A DNA stretch of 64,000 nt from Rhizobiales bacterium TNE-4. Lineage in GTDB: Bacteria; Pseudomonadota; Alphaproteobacteria; Rhizobiales; Beijerinckiaceae. The position numbers and the translations under genes were made by a program. Positions 8,295 to 17,686 of the stretch are shown one piece after another. Position 1 is the first letter of the stretch. Every line of letters begins with the position of its first letter. The stretch is from positions 682,001 through 746,000 of the forward strand of contig JAHRCV010000001.1 in the NCBI GenBank assembly GCA_019083985.1, in the 5' to 3' direction. The notes under the pieces were generated by a model that did no database searches, was not told where the DNA came from, and saw nothing but the letters and a program-made list of their open reading frames with translations.

Positions 8295-8506
8295 GAACCC
8301 AGCCCTTGTACCACATTGTGGCCGGCATCCCCGGGCGGGCGCGGCCATCCAGCCCAGATCTGTGACCCGGCTGGCACACTCTCGAATCCTATGGGTTTGG
8401 GGTTACGGGCTGGTTAAGGAACCGGCACAAAGACGCGGAAAGGTTGAGACAACTCCCCTGCATCAAAGGTCGAAACGAGAATTATGGTGCGTCGCACAAA
8501 AAACCC

Positions 8507-8535
8507 TTGACCTTTTTGTGCAGTGCACACATATT
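8507..8535 (+). promoter_or_regulatory. Phasin promoter with embedded operator
   Basis: TTGACC (8507-8512) and CATATT (8530-8535) are separated by 17 bp, a good sigma70-type promoter. Between them lies TGTGCAGTGCACA (8517-8529), a perfect 13-bp inverted repeat with a single central base. TGC/GCA-rich palindromes are the known target type of PhaR, the repressor of phasin genes that is released by polyhydroxybutyrate. A repressor bound here would block RNA polymerase. The regulator assignment is inference. Confidence 0.6.
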
Positions 8536-8618
8536 CAGGGGCATGGGAACGGCGCGTACACAGGCCGGCTCCCTCGAGAGTTTCGCAGATTGAGAAGCGC
8601 AACGCGCAGGAGAGCATC

Positions 8619-8960
8619 ATGAACGCCCAATTCGAAGATTTCCAAAAGCTCGGCAAAGAAAATTTCGAGCTCGCCCTCAAGTCCATCGACACCCAGTCCA
8701 AGGGCCTGCAGGCCATTGCGACGGAAGTCGCCGACTACACCAAGAAGAGCTTCGAGCATTCCTCGGCCGCGGCTGAAAAGCTGTTTGGTGTGAAGACCTT
8801 CGACAAGGCCATCGAAATCCAGCAGACCTATGTCAAGGAAGCTTATGAAGGCTATGTCGCCTATGCGACGAAGCTCGGCGAACTCGTCAGCTCGCTTGCT
8901 AAGGATGCGGCCAAGCCGTACGAAGCGATCGTTGCCAAGGTTGCGACCGTCGCCAAGTAA
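8619..8960 (+). CDS. Phasin family protein (PHA granule-associated)
   Basis: A 113-aa, mostly alpha-helical, alanine- and lysine-rich protein matching the Phasin_2 type. It begins MNAQFEDFQKLGKENF, continues with amphipathic helices (EVADYTKKSFEHSSAAAEKL) and has a C-terminal AKDAAKPYEA region. Phasins coat polyhydroxyalkanoate granules and control their size. The start at 8619 is fixed by AGGAG at 8608-8612, six bases upstream; the open frame extends 32 codons further but through promoter sequence. A monocistronic unit is indicated by its own promoter and the terminator at 9017-9044. No PHA synthase lies in this window. Confidence 0.88.
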   Translation: MNAQFEDFQKLGKENFELALKSIDTQSKGLQAIATEVADYTKKSFEHSSAAAEKLFGVKTFDKAIEIQQTYVKEAYEGYVAYATKLGELVSSLAKDAAKPYEAIVAKVATVAK

Positions 8961-9016
8961 GGTCGACTGACCAAAGCCTCCCCCCTCGCGATTTCCTCCC
9001 GAGATCGCAGGATTCT

Positions 9017-9044
9017 GGCCCGGCCCCCAGCCGGGCCTTTTTTT
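9017..9044 (+). terminator. Intrinsic terminator of the phasin gene
   Basis: GGCCCGGC, loop of five bases, GCCGGGCC, then seven T residues: a strong rho-independent terminator 56 bp after the phasin stop. The rest of the 337-bp gap before clpS (8961-9297) holds no further gene that I can support. Confidence 0.9.
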
Positions 9045-9297
9045 GTCTGGATCCCGGCTTCAAGCAGCGTTTTTGCGTTGAGCGGTCCTCTGGGTCGCGA
9101 TCCTTTGTTTTGGGTTCTGTGCGCACGGAAACGGCATTGGGCTTGCAAGCAAAACGAGGGCGGGACAACCCGCTTCTTGATGCGTTGGCACTGGCAGAAG
9201 GGGTCGCGCATAGCTAGATTCACGACGGGACGCATTTTCGCCGCACCGGTGCGTCAAGGACGGGCGCTCAGAAGCGGCCAGTGCGGTCCGGCGCGGA

Positions 9298-9729
9298 ATG
9301 GACGACAGACGGACCATGGGAATGGACTCGAGTTTGACGGGCAGCACGGCCCCTCAGGTCTCAGACACGATGCTGGCCGCATATCGGCCAATCGTTGCGA
9401 TGGCCCCACGCCGTCGGAGCGAAGGTGACGATTCCTCGGGGATCGCCGTGATCCCACAGACGCGCCCAAAGACCAAAAAGCCAAGCCTCTACCGCGTGTT
9501 GCTCCTGAATGACGATTACACACCGATGGAATTCGTCGTCCACGTACTGCAGCGTTTCTTCAATAAATCGATCGAAGATGCCACGCGCATCATGTTGCAT
9601 GTGCATCAGCATGGCGTCGGCGAGTGTGGCGTTTTCACCTATGAGATCGCCGAGACGAAAGTCACTTTGGTGATGGACTTTGCCCGCAAGCACCAGCATC
9701 CTCTGCAGTGCGTCATGGAAAAGAAGTGA
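9298..9729 (+). CDS. clpS: ATP-dependent Clp protease adaptor ClpS
   Basis: Adaptor that binds N-degron substrates and delivers them to ClpA-ClpP. The core is unmistakable: [18 protein letters not shown], then LQRFF, and [16 protein letters not shown] with the residues of the hydrophobic pocket. The clpA gene follows 14 bp downstream, the usual pairing. The first in-frame ATG gives 143 aa, but family members are mostly about 105-120 aa. ATGs at 9316, 9322, 9370 and 9400 are alternatives, the last giving 109 aa. None has a clear Shine-Dalgarno sequence, so the N terminus is uncertain by up to 34 residues. Confidence 0.92.
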   Translation: MDDRRTMGMDSSLTGSTAPQVSDTMLAAYRPIVAMAPRRRSEGDDSSGIAVIPQTRPKTKKPSLYRVLLLNDDYTPMEFVVHVLQRFFNKSIEDATRIMLHVHQHGVGECGVFTYEIAETKVTLVMDFARKHQHPLQCVMEKK

Positions 9730-9743
9730 AAGGCAGCCCCGGA

Positions 9744-12218
9744 ATGCCATCCTTTTCGCGCAGTCTCGAACAGGCCCTTCACAAGGCGCTCGCGCTTGCG
9801 AATGAGCGTCATCATGAATATGCGACGCTTGAGCATCTGCTGCTGGCGCTGGTCGACGACAATGATGCAGCCGCCGTCATGCGCGCCTGCAACGTAGATC
9901 TCGATATCCTCCGCCGTAACCTCGTCGAATATGTCGATGATGAGTTGACCGGGCTTGTCTCGGAATCGGGGGAAGATTCAAAGCCGACGGCCGGGTTCCA
10001 ACGCGTCGTGCAGCGCGCTGTCATCCATGTGCAAAGCTCAGGTCGCGAAGAAGTGACGGGCGCCAATGTGCTCGTCGCGATTTTTGCGGAACGCGAGAGC
10101 CATGCCGCTTATTTCCTGCAAGAGCAGGACATGACGCGCTACGACGCGGTCAACTACATCTCGCATGGCATCGCCAAGCGCCCCGGCATGAGCGAAACGC
10201 GTGCGCCGCGTGGCTCGGAGGAAAGCGAGCAGGGCGAACGCCGCAGCAGCGAGGGGGAAGACGCAGCGGGCGCGCCCAAGAAAAAGGGCGAGGCACTGGA
10301 CGCCTATTGCATCAACCTCAACAAAAAGGCGCGCGACGGCAAGATCGACCCGTTGATTGGGCGTGAACCCGAAGTGCTGCGCACCATTCAGGTGCTCTGC
10401 CGCCGCCAAAAGAACAATCCCCTTCTGGTGGGCGAGCCCGGCGTTGGCAAAACAGCCATCGCAGAAGGTCTCGCACGCAAGATTGTCACCGGCGACGTGC
10501 CGGATGTGCTCGCGGGCGCCACTGTCTTCTCGCTCGACATGGGCGCCTTGCTCGCGGGCACGCGCTATCGTGGCGATTTCGAAGAGCGCCTGAAACAGGT
10601 GATGAAGGAAATCGAGCAGCACCCGAACGCCATCATGTTCATCGATGAGATCCATACCGTCATCGGTGCGGGTGCGACCTCGGGTGGCGCGATGGACGCG
10701 TCAAACTTGCTGAAGCCTGCGCTTGCGCAAGGCACGCTGCGCTGCATCGGTTCGACGACCTACAAGGAATATCGCCAATATTTCGAGAAGGACCGCGCAC
10801 TCGTCCGCCGCTTCCAGAAGATCGACGTCAATGAGCCATCACTGCCTGACGCGATTGAAATTCTCAAAGGCCTCAAGCCCTATTTCGAGGATTTCCATCG
10901 CATCCGCTTCACCAATGAGGCAATCAAGGCGGCGGTGGAATTGTCGGCCCGCTACATTCATGATCGCAAATTGCCGGATAAGGCGATCGACGTGATCGAT
11001 GAAACAGGCGCATCGCAAATGCTCTTGCCCGACAACCGCCGCAAGAAGCAGATCGGCATCAAAGAGATTGAGGCGACCATCGCCACGATGGCGCGTATTC
11101 CGCCGAAGACGATCTCGAAGGATGATGCTGAAGTCTTGAAGGCGCTGGATGAGACGCTGAAGCGTGTCGTCTATGGCCAGAACACCGCCATCGGTGCGCT
11201 CGTCTCCTCGATCAAGCTGGCCCGCGCAGGTTTGCGCGATCCTGAAAAGCCGATCGGCAATTATCTGTTCGCGGGTCCAACAGGCGTCGGCAAGACGGAA
11301 GTGGCGAAACAATTGGCCACCGCCTTAGGCGTCGAATTGATCCGTTTTGACATGTCCGAATATATGGAACGCCACACCGTTTCGCGGTTGATTGGCGCGC
11401 CTCCCGGCTATGTCGGCTTCGATCAGGGCGGTCTTCTCACCGACCAGATCGACCAGCATCCGCATTCAGTGCTGCTGCTGGACGAAATCGAGAAAGCCCA
11501 TCCCGACCTGTTCAACATTCTGTTGCAGGTCATGGATCACGGCAAACTCACCGATCACAATGGTAAGACGGTCGATTTCCGCAATGTCATCCTGATCATG
11601 ACAACGAATGCCGGCGCAGCCGATCTCGCCAAACCGGCCTTTGGCTTCACCCGCACCAAGCGGGAAGGGGATGATCAAGAAGCGATCAGCAAATTGTTCG
11701 CCCCTGAATTCCGTAACCGTCTCGATGCGATCATTTCGTTCGGCCATTTGCCGCGCGAGGTCATCGCTCGGGTGGTCGACAAATTCGTCATGCAGCTGGA
11801 AGCCCAGCTGGCCGACCGCAACGTCACCATCGAATTGTCCGATGAAGCGCGCGAATGGCTCATCGATCACGGCTATGATGAGACCATGGGTGCGCGCCCC
11901 ATGGCGCGTCTCATTCAGCAAACCATCAAAACGCCGCTGGCCGACGAGGTTTTGTTCGGCAAGCTGAAGGATGGCGGCGCTGTCCGTGTCGTCGTCTCCG
12001 AAACGGATGGAAAGAAGGCGCCGGGCTTCGAATATCCCGCCGGCAAGCCCGTGCCAAAGCCCGAGAAGGAAGCCAGCGTCAAGCCCAAGAAGAAGCGCGC
12101 CGCCGCCCGCAAGCCCGCCAAGGCCTTGGTGAAAACCACGGCAGGGGGTAAGAGCGAGGACAAGAAACCGGGACCGCGCGTACGCACGGTGCCGAAAGTG
12201 CCGCTCACCCGCGAATAA
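9744..12218 (+). CDS. clpA: ATP-dependent Clp protease ATP-binding subunit ClpA
   Basis: AAA+ unfoldase that feeds proteins to ClpP. The ATG at 9744 ([16 protein letters not shown]) matches the family start; the upstream ATG at 9708 lies inside clpS. Order: Clp N domain (about 1-145), an acidic linker, AAA domain 1 with Walker A GEPGVGKT and Walker [12 protein letters not shown] domain 2 with Walker A GPTGVGKT and [10 protein letters not shown], then the D2-small domain. A roughly 65-residue tail follows, very rich in Lys, Ala and Pro, that Escherichia coli ClpA (758 aa) lacks; total 824 aa. Substrate choice is set by ClpS, encoded just upstream. Confidence 0.95.
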   Translation: MPSFSRSLEQALHKALALANERHHEYATLEHLLLALVDDNDAAAVMRACNVDLDILRRNLVEYVDDELTGLVSESGEDSKPTAGFQRVVQRAVIHVQSSGREEVTGANVLVAIFAERESHAAYFLQEQDMTRYDAVNYISHGIAKRPGMSETRAPRGSEESEQGERRSSEGEDAAGAPKKKGEALDAYCINLNKKARDGKIDPLIGREPEVLRTIQVLCRRQKNNPLLVGEPGVGKTAIAEGLARKIVTGDVPDVLAGATVFSLDMGALLAGTRYRGDFEERLKQVMKEIEQHPNAIMFIDEIHTVIGAGATSGGAMDASNLLKPALAQGTLRCIGSTTYKEYRQYFEKDRALVRRFQKIDVNEPSLPDAIEILKGLKPYFEDFHRIRFTNEAIKAAVELSARYIHDRKLPDKAIDVIDETGASQMLLPDNRRKKQIGIKEIEATIATMARIPPKTISKDDAEVLKALDETLKRVVYGQNTAIGALVSSIKLARAGLRDPEKPIGNYLFAGPTGVGKTEVAKQLATALGVELIRFDMSEYMERHTVSRLIGAPPGYVGFDQGGLLTDQIDQHPHSVLLLDEIEKAHPDLFNILLQVMDHGKLTDHNGKTVDFRNVILIMTTNAGAADLAKPAFGFTRTKREGDDQEAISKLFAPEFRNRLDAIISFGHLPREVIARVVDKFVMQLEAQLADRNVTIELSDEAREWLIDHGYDETMGARPMARLIQQTIKTPLADEVLFGKLKDGGAVRVVVSETDGKKAPGFEYPAGKPVPKPEKEASVKPKKKRAAARKPAKALVKTTAGGKSEDKKPGPRVRTVPKVPLTRE

Positions 12219-12254
12219 GCGGGAAAGGCGGAATGCGGTTGGGGGCTGATCGCG

Positions 12255-12443
12255 TTGGCAAGTTGGTTTGAGAAGAGGCGGATCCGGCGTCGTAAACGCG
12301 AGCGGATGGAAGAGATCATCGCGTGGATGGTCGTTCCAGCGCTTGTGGTCGGGATGATTTGGGTCGGCCTCGAAGTGAAGAAGCATATCTCCGGTACGCC
12401 ATTGATGGGTCTCCTCACCGGCGTGCAGGCCAAAGACCCATAA
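12255..12443 (+). CDS. Small single-pass membrane protein
   Basis: A 62-aa protein from a TTG start with GGGGG 10 nt upstream. It has a strongly basic N terminus (KRRIRRRKRER) followed by one hydrophobic segment (about residues 24-42) and a short polar tail. This charge pattern predicts the N terminus in the cytoplasm. It lies between clpA (36 bp) and azlC (6 bp). An ATG at 12306 would give a 45-aa form. No family is recognised. Confidence 0.5.
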   Translation: MASWFEKRRIRRRKRERMEEIIAWMVVPALVVGMIWVGLEVKKHISGTPLMGLLTGVQAKDP

Positions 12444-12449
12444 CCTGCC

Positions 12450-13199
12450 GTGGACGACGCGGCGACGGAAACGGCAGCTCTATCGCGCGCGCGCTGGTGG
12501 GCTCTGTTCGGCAAGGGCGCATTTGATGCCCTCTGTTTTCCCGCTTGGATGATTGCACTCGCGCTCTTCGGCGTCGGTTCGCTTGCGCGCGATGTCGGCC
12601 ATCCCATCGGTGCAGCCATGGCATCGACCCTGTTCGTCTGGGCCGGGCCAGCCCAAGTCATCTTCTATGGCGGCTTGGCGGCCAATGTGCCGCTGCCAAC
12701 GATTGCGCTGGCCATTTGCCTCTCATCGCTCCGCTTTTTGCCGATGACGATGGCCTTCCTGCCGCTTTTGCGTGGGCCAACGACGACGCGCTTCACTGAA
12801 TTGCTGGCGGCGCATTATATCTCGATCACCGTTTGGACAGAGAGTTTGCGCCGCTTGCCGCATATGCCGCGGCGTGAGCGTGTGCCGTATTATTTTGGTT
12901 TTGCGAATGCCTGTATCGGGCTGACGACGCTGTCGACGGGCGTCGGCTATTTGCTGGTTGGCGCGGTGCCGGGGCCTGTGGCGGCAGGGCTGTTGGCCGT
13001 CACGCCTATCTTTTTTACCATTTCATTGACGGCGGGCGCGCGCATCCCTGCGGATTGGATCGCGCTCGCACTCGGCTTTTTGCTTGAGCCGATCGCGCTT
13101 GTCGTGCTCGGCCCAGGTTTTGATTTGATGGGTGTAGGCCTTGTCGGCGGCACGATTGCGTTTTTTGTTGGCGGCGCGATTGAAAGGCGGCGCGCATGA
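12450..13199 (+). CDS. AzlC family branched-chain amino acid exporter, large subunit
   Basis: A 249-aa integral membrane protein with about seven hydrophobic segments. FDALCFPAWMIALALFG, FVWAGPAQVI and SLRFLPMTMAFLPLL follow the AzlC/YgaZ pattern. With its small partner AzlD (next gene, overlapping by 4 bp, ATGA) it would export branched-chain amino acids or analogues. The start is a GTG 6 bp after the preceding stop, with no clear ribosome-binding site, suggesting coupling to the small gene upstream. The substrate is not shown by the sequence. Confidence 0.85.
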   Translation: MDDAATETAALSRARWWALFGKGAFDALCFPAWMIALALFGVGSLARDVGHPIGAAMASTLFVWAGPAQVIFYGGLAANVPLPTIALAICLSSLRFLPMTMAFLPLLRGPTTTRFTELLAAHYISITVWTESLRRLPHMPRRERVPYYFGFANACIGLTTLSTGVGYLLVGAVPGPVAAGLLAVTPIFFTISLTAGARIPADWIALALGFLLEPIALVVLGPGFDLMGVGLVGGTIAFFVGGAIERRRA

Positions 13200-13546
13200 G
13201 CGATCTGTTGATGCCCTATGTGCTGATGATCGTCGTCGCCTTTTTGCCGACGGAGATGTGGCGTTCGCTCGCCGTCTATCTCTCACGCGGGCTCAATGAG
13301 GGCTCGCAATTCATCGTCTGGATCCGCGCCGTCGCAACGGCATTACTCACTGGCGTGGTGGCAAAATTGATGCTGGCCCCTACCGGCGAGTTGGCGCTCG
13401 TCCCGCTTTGGGGCCGGGCCGGTTCCATTCTCATCGCATTTGCTGCCTTCTTCATCTTGAAGCGCAATGTGATTGGTGCGGTGCTTGCGGGAGAAGCAGT
13501 CCTGATCGCAGCTGCTTATTTCAGCGGCGCCCATTTCAATTTCTGA
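13196..13546 (+). CDS. AzlD family branched-chain amino acid exporter, small subunit
   Basis: A 116-aa protein with four hydrophobic segments and the AzlD-type start PYVLMIVVAFLPTEMWR. Its ATG overlaps the TGA of azlC, so the two subunits are probably made in equal amounts. Its last 31 bp overlap the 3' end of the opposing BenE-type gene. Confidence 0.82.
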   Translation: MSDLLMPYVLMIVVAFLPTEMWRSLAVYLSRGLNEGSQFIVWIRAVATALLTGVVAKLMLAPTGELALVPLWGRAGSILIAFAAFFILKRNVIGAVLAGEAVLIAAAYFSGAHFNF

Positions 13547-14706
13547 AGCGCCAGCATCGCGCCGCCACCCAGCAAGCCCCAGAATGCGCCGCCAATGCCG
13601 TAAAAGGTGAGGCCCGATGCGCTGAGCAAAAAGGTGATGAGGGCGGCCTCACGCCGTTCCGCATCCTGCATCGCGCCCATCAGCGAAGAGCCAAGCGCAC
13701 CAAGCAGCGCCAATCCCGCCACCGCTTCAATCAGAATGGGGGGCGAGGCGGCAATGAATGCGGTGGCCGCGCCCGCACACAAGCCAAACACGATATAGAG
13801 CATGCCGGAGACGACCGCCGCCCAATAACGGCGCTTCGGATCAGGATCCGCTTCCGGATTCGCGCACAGAGCCGCCGTGATCGCTGCAAGGTTGACGGCA
13901 TGGCCACCAAAGCAATTCGCCGCGAGCGAGAAATAGCCGGTCATCCGGAGCAATGGCCCCATCGGCGGATGAAAGCCGTTGGCATTCAACACCGCCATGC
14001 CCGGTATGTTTTGCGAGGCCATCGTGACGAGAAAAAGCGGCAGGCCGATGCCGATTGCCGCGCTGAGCGAAAATTGCGGGATCACAAATTCCAGATGCGG
14101 CAGCAAGGTTTCAGCGGATGGCGGCGGGCCTGTCATTGTCATGGCAACGACGATGACCGTGACGATGAGCGCGGCAGGCATCGCCCATAATTTCTTAAAT
14201 CGGCCAACAATCGCCCATGTCACGATGATAGCGAAAGCTGCGAGCGGCATTTGGCCAAGCGCGCGCACTGGCGCAAAGCAGAGATTGAGGAGAATGCCTG
14301 CAAGCATCGCATTGGCAATGGCGCCGGGGATCGACGCCACAAGCCGGCCGATGCGCTCGACGGAGCCGGCGAGCACGATCAGAACGGCAGCAACCATGAA
14401 TGCGCCAACCGCCTCAGGATAGCCCCCTGGCGGTGCCGCCATGCTGGCGAGCAAAGCTGCGCCCGGGGTCGACCACGCAATGCTAACCGGTATTTTGCGC
14501 ACGAAGCTTAAGAGGACGCCGCAAAGCCCCATGGCGACGCCAACCGCAATCAGTCCCGACGTCGCCTGCGTTTGCGTTGCGCCCATGGCGAGCAGACCTT
14601 TGACAACGACGGCGAACGAACTTGCAAAGCCAACGAAAGACGCAATCGCGCCCGCTGTCCAAGCCTGCGAGGAGGGACCAAACCGCACCGGCGCCGCCAC
14701 GTCCAT
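13516..14706 (-). CDS. BenE family benzoate/H+ symporter-like transporter
   Basis: A 396-aa protein with about eleven to twelve hydrophobic segments. Family-like stretches include ASFVGFASSFAVVVKGL, SIAWSTPGAALLAS and FGGHAVNLAAITAALCANPEA, typical of BenE. These are secondary importers of aromatic acids such as benzoate. Nothing nearby degrades aromatics, so the true substrate is open. The ATG overlaps the TAA of the upstream HIT gene by one base, showing translational coupling. The 3' end overlaps azlD on the other strand. Confidence 0.85.
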   Translation of the reverse strand: MDVAAPVRFGPSSQAWTAGAIASFVGFASSFAVVVKGLLAMGATQTQATSGLIAVGVAMGLCGVLLSFVRKIPVSIAWSTPGAALLASMAAPPGGYPEAVGAFMVAAVLIVLAGSVERIGRLVASIPGAIANAMLAGILLNLCFAPVRALGQMPLAAFAIIVTWAIVGRFKKLWAMPAALIVTVIVVAMTMTGPPPSAETLLPHLEFVIPQFSLSAAIGIGLPLFLVTMASQNIPGMAVLNANGFHPPMGPLLRMTGYFSLAANCFGGHAVNLAAITAALCANPEADPDPKRRYWAAVVSGMLYIVFGLCAGAATAFIAASPPILIEAVAGLALLGALGSSLMGAMQDAERREAALITFLLSASGLTFYGIGGAFWGLLGGGAMLALQKLKWAPLK

Positions 14707-15125
14707 TAGAACGCTGCGCGGATCTGTGCCGCAAATTTTTTGAGGTCTTCAGCAGGCGCCATTGCTCCCGTATGCGGCCTGAGCGCAACGCCATCCCAAC
14801 GCGGCAGAATGTGGAAATGGATGTGGAACACGATCTGTCCACCAGCCTGTTCGGAGAATTGCTGGATCGTCAGACCCTCCGCCTTCATCCCCGCCTTCAC
14901 CGCCTTGGCAACTGTCTGCGCTCCAGCGATCAGGTTTTTGAGATCGTTCGGTGCAATGTCGAGAATGTTGCGCGCCTTGGCTTTCGGGATCACGAGCACA
15001 TGACCATCGGCACGCGGCATGATGTCCATAAAGGCGAGCACATGGTCGTCTTCGTAAACTTTCTCGCAGGGCAATTCGCCGCGCAGGATCTTTGCGAAGA
15101 TATTGTTATCATCATAAGCGGTCAT
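14706..15125 (-). CDS. HIT family protein (histidine triad nucleotide hydrolase)
   Basis: A 139-aa cytoplasmic protein. The HIT motif HIHFHILP near residue 100 carries the histidine triad used in nucleotidyl transfer; Hint-type enzymes hydrolyse adenosine phosphoramidates. The N-terminal IFAKILRGELPCEKVYEDD block is typical of the Hint branch. The start at 15125 matches the family start; the open frame reaches 15275 without homology. It lies 19 bp after the GNAT gene on the minus strand. Confidence 0.92.
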   Translation of the reverse strand: MTAYDDNNIFAKILRGELPCEKVYEDDHVLAFMDIMPRADGHVLVIPKAKARNILDIAPNDLKNLIAGAQTVAKAVKAGMKAEGLTIQQFSEQAGGQIVFHIHFHILPRWDGVALRPHTGAMAPAEDLKKFAAQIRAAF

Positions 15126-15144
15126 GGTCGGGTCTCCCGGGCAA

Positions 15145-16305
15145 TCAGTTGGGTGTCTCGCCCTTGCGAAAGGGCATATGCTCTTCATACTCGTCATGCA
15201 ATGCCGCGACATAAGCCCGTTCGCGGTTGAGATAATCATCCACCGCGCGGCGCAGCGCTGGGTCGGCCAAATCATGCACCGAATGGGTCGTCACGGGTCG
15301 ATAGGCGCGCAACAATTTATGTTCGCCCTGTGCCCCCGCTTCTACGACGGCTAGTCCCCGGTCCAGCGCAAAATCAATGGCGCGATAATAGCAGACCTCG
15401 AAATGTAGGAAGGGATGCTGCTCAATCGCACCCCAATTGCGACCATAGAGCGTGCGCTCACCGATGAAATTGATCGCGCCTGCAATATAGCGGCCGTCGC
15501 GTTTCGCCATCACAAGCGCGATGCGGTTGGCCATGCTTGCGCCGATCAGGGCAAAGAAGCGGCGGTTGAGATAGGGGCGACCCCATTTGCGCGCGCCCGT
15601 ATCCATATAAAATTCAAAGAATGCATCCCAATGCACGTCTGTGATGGCGTCGCCAGTCAGTGTCTCGATGCTGATCCCATTGGCAAGCGCATCGCGTCGC
15701 TCGCGCCGGATCGTCTTGCGTTTCGATGAGGACAGCGCGGCGAGGAACGCATCGAAATTGGCATAGCCATCATTGATGAAATGAAATTGCTGGTCGGTCC
15801 GGTGGAGAAAGCCGTCGGCTTCCCATTCGCGCGCCTCTTGATCAGGGAGAAAGGTCGCGTGAATGGAGGAGGCGTTCGTCTCGGCGCGCAACTGCCGCAG
15901 ACCGTCGCGCAAGGCGGCGCGGACATGTGCATCGCCTGCTAGAATCCGTGGCCCGGTCGCGGGCGTGAATGGGATGCTGACTTGGAGTTTCGGATAATAT
16001 TGCCCGCCAGCCCGCGCATAAGCCTCCGCCCAGCCATGGTCGAACACATATTCACCCTGTGAATGCGTCTTGAGCCAACAGGCGACGCCGCCCAGAAAAG
16101 TGCCATCCTCATCGGCGACGAGATGGCAAGGCGTCCAGCCGGTGCGCGGCGAGGTCGCGCCTGACTGCTCGAGTGCAAGAAGGAATTCATGCCGTGTGAA
16201 CGGATTATCCGTGTCACTGTCTTGCGCGCGCGCAGCATCACGTGCAGCCGCATTCCATGCGTCTGTATCGACCTCGGTCAAGCTATCGATTACGCGGATG
16301 CGCAT
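15145..16305 (-). CDS. FemAB-like GNAT-fold acyltransferase (DUF482/PF04339 type)
   Basis: A 386-aa cytoplasmic protein resembling the family often annotated as GNAT or peptidogalycan biosynthesis protein. Recognised stretches are FDHGWAEAYARAGGQYYPKLQVSIPFTPATGPR, abbreviated here by its ends FDHGW and FTPATGPR, then SSKRKTIRRERR and TLYGRNWGA. The substrate is unknown; relatives transfer aminoacyl or acyl groups. The gene sits in a tight minus-strand run: RidA, GDPD, this gene (7 bp after GDPD), HIT, BenE. Confidence 0.85.
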   Translation of the reverse strand: MRIRVIDSLTEVDTDAWNAAARDAARAQDSDTDNPFTRHEFLLALEQSGATSPRTGWTPCHLVADEDGTFLGGVACWLKTHSQGEYVFDHGWAEAYARAGGQYYPKLQVSIPFTPATGPRILAGDAHVRAALRDGLRQLRAETNASSIHATFLPDQEAREWEADGFLHRTDQQFHFINDGYANFDAFLAALSSSKRKTIRRERRDALANGISIETLTGDAITDVHWDAFFEFYMDTGARKWGRPYLNRRFFALIGASMANRIALVMAKRDGRYIAGAINFIGERTLYGRNWGAIEQHPFLHFEVCYYRAIDFALDRGLAVVEAGAQGEHKLLRAYRPVTTHSVHDLADPALRRAVDDYLNRERAYVAALHDEYEEHMPFRKGETPN

Positions 16306-16312
16306 GGCAACC

Positions 16313-17056
16313 TTAAGGTACGAAGCCCTCGAAAACCATTTGGTCGGCCCAGCGTTCTGCCATCGCGCGCTGCTCGGGCGTACGCACGGTCCATGTCATC
16401 ACAGGGATGCCCATGCCCATCCGCGCAAGAAATGGCGCGGCGGTCGCAAGATCCTTCACTTGCCATGACACGAAATCGGGTCGCGTCTCCGGCCAGTGCA
16501 ACAGGTTCGCCATGATGTGCTTGCGCTCGGGCGTCAGCCCATCCCACGACTTGTCGACATAATCATGCTCGCCAACGATGCCGCGCGGGCGATCTGGCGT
16601 AAGTTCGATGAGCGCCTTTACGATGAAGGGATCAAAGCTTTTGACCGCGACGGGGCCATTGTAATCGCGCAGCACTGCGGCGGTGCGTTGGGTTAGCCGC
16701 AAATCATGGTCGAAGGCGCTCTTGATTTCGAGCACCAGCGGCACCCGGCCACCGATCGCATCGAGAAAACGCGTGAGCGTCGGAATGCGTTCGACGGTCG
16801 ATTTCATCGGGATGGCGGCGAGTTCATCGGCCGTTTTGTCGATGACCTTGCCAGTCGCTTCAGTCAAGCGATCAAGCGTGAAGTCATGGAAGACGACCGC
16901 GTCGCCATCAGCGGTGAGTTGCACGTCGCATTCGATGCCAAAACCACCAAGAATGGCCGCATCGGCAGCAGCCACCGTATTCTCGATCAGCGTGGTGCGG
17001 TCATGCAGGCCACGATGGGCGATCGGGCGTTCGGTCAACCAAGCGGGCGCAGCCAT
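16313..17056 (-). CDS. Glycerophosphodiester phosphodiesterase family protein
   Basis: A 247-aa protein with the GDPD signature: HRGLHD near residue 14, ENT, and the GIECDVQLTADGDAVVFHD block carrying the metal-binding Glu/Asp and catalytic His. A conserved EIKS follows. The enzyme would hydrolyse deacylated phospholipids to glycerol-3-phosphate and an alcohol. No signal peptide is seen, so a cytoplasmic form is likely. Its ATG overlaps the TGA of the upstream RidA gene by one base. Confidence 0.9.
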   Translation of the reverse strand: MAAPAWLTERPIAHRGLHDRTTLIENTVAAADAAILGGFGIECDVQLTADGDAVVFHDFTLDRLTEATGKVIDKTADELAAIPMKSTVERIPTLTRFLDAIGGRVPLVLEIKSAFDHDLRLTQRTAAVLRDYNGPVAVKSFDPFIVKALIELTPDRPRGIVGEHDYVDKSWDGLTPERKHIMANLLHWPETRPDFVSWQVKDLATAAPFLARMGMGIPVMTWTVRTPEQRAMAERWADQMVFEGFVP

Positions 17057-17526
17057 CAGGCGACCTCGAACATGGCTTCGACTTCGGCCACGGCATCCAT
17101 CGGCAATTCTGCGACGCCAATCGTCGTGCGTGCATGCCGGCCTGCATCGCCCAGGGCTTCAACCATGAGATCGGAAGCGCCATTCATCACGCCCGGCAGC
17201 GCGGCGAAGGTCGGCACGCAATTGAAGAAGCCGCCCAAACGCACGCAGCGACGGATCGACTCAAGCGAGCCCAACGCCGCCTTCGCTTGTGCAAGAAGAT
17301 TGATCGCGCAAAGCCGCGCCGCTTTGGCCGCATCCTCAGGTGAAACCTCGCCACCGACCTTGCCCTTATGTTCAGGGGCGAGCTTGCCATCGGCACCGAA
17401 GCACAATTGACCCGAGATGATGAGAAGCGAACCGGTCCGCACGAAGGGAACGTAATTGGCGACGGGGGCTGCTGCCTGCGGCAGGGTAATGCCTAAGGCT
17501 TTCAGGCGCGCTTCAACTGACATCAT
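17056..17526 (-). CDS. RidA family protein (first of two in the window)
   Basis: A 156-aa YjgF/RidA-fold protein; classic members hydrolyse reactive enamines/imines formed by PLP enzymes. It has VANYVPFV, the GQL turn and GDAGRHART near the end, where the arginine corresponds to the catalytic one in RidA. It belongs to the longer subgroup (about 150 aa) rather than the 128-aa type. The paralogue at 43787 shares the same pattern. It leads the minus-strand run ending in BenE. Confidence 0.88.
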   Translation of the reverse strand: MMSVEARLKALGITLPQAAAPVANYVPFVRTGSLLIISGQLCFGADGKLAPEHKGKVGGEVSPEDAAKAARLCAINLLAQAKAALGSLESIRRCVRLGGFFNCVPTFAALPGVMNGASDLMVEALGDAGRHARTTIGVAELPMDAVAEVEAMFEVA

Positions 17527-17686
17527 CGGGTTCTCCTCTCAGGCCGCGCAACCGCACCGCTGCGGGAACGCTTTTTCAATGCTTTGTCGCCCATCGTGCC
17601 GTCTGCGGCAAGCCACCGCGATGCGTGTCTGTCCCGCTGGAAGACCGGCCCCAAACGCTCTAGATTAAAGGCCTCGGAGAAAGCCC

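Noticed and set aside
7089-8417. 442-codon plus-strand ORF opposite the D,D-carboxypeptidase gene
   Set aside because: The minus-strand frame has all S11 and SPOR motifs; the long antisense frame is an Arg/Gly/His-rich by-product of GC-rich codons.
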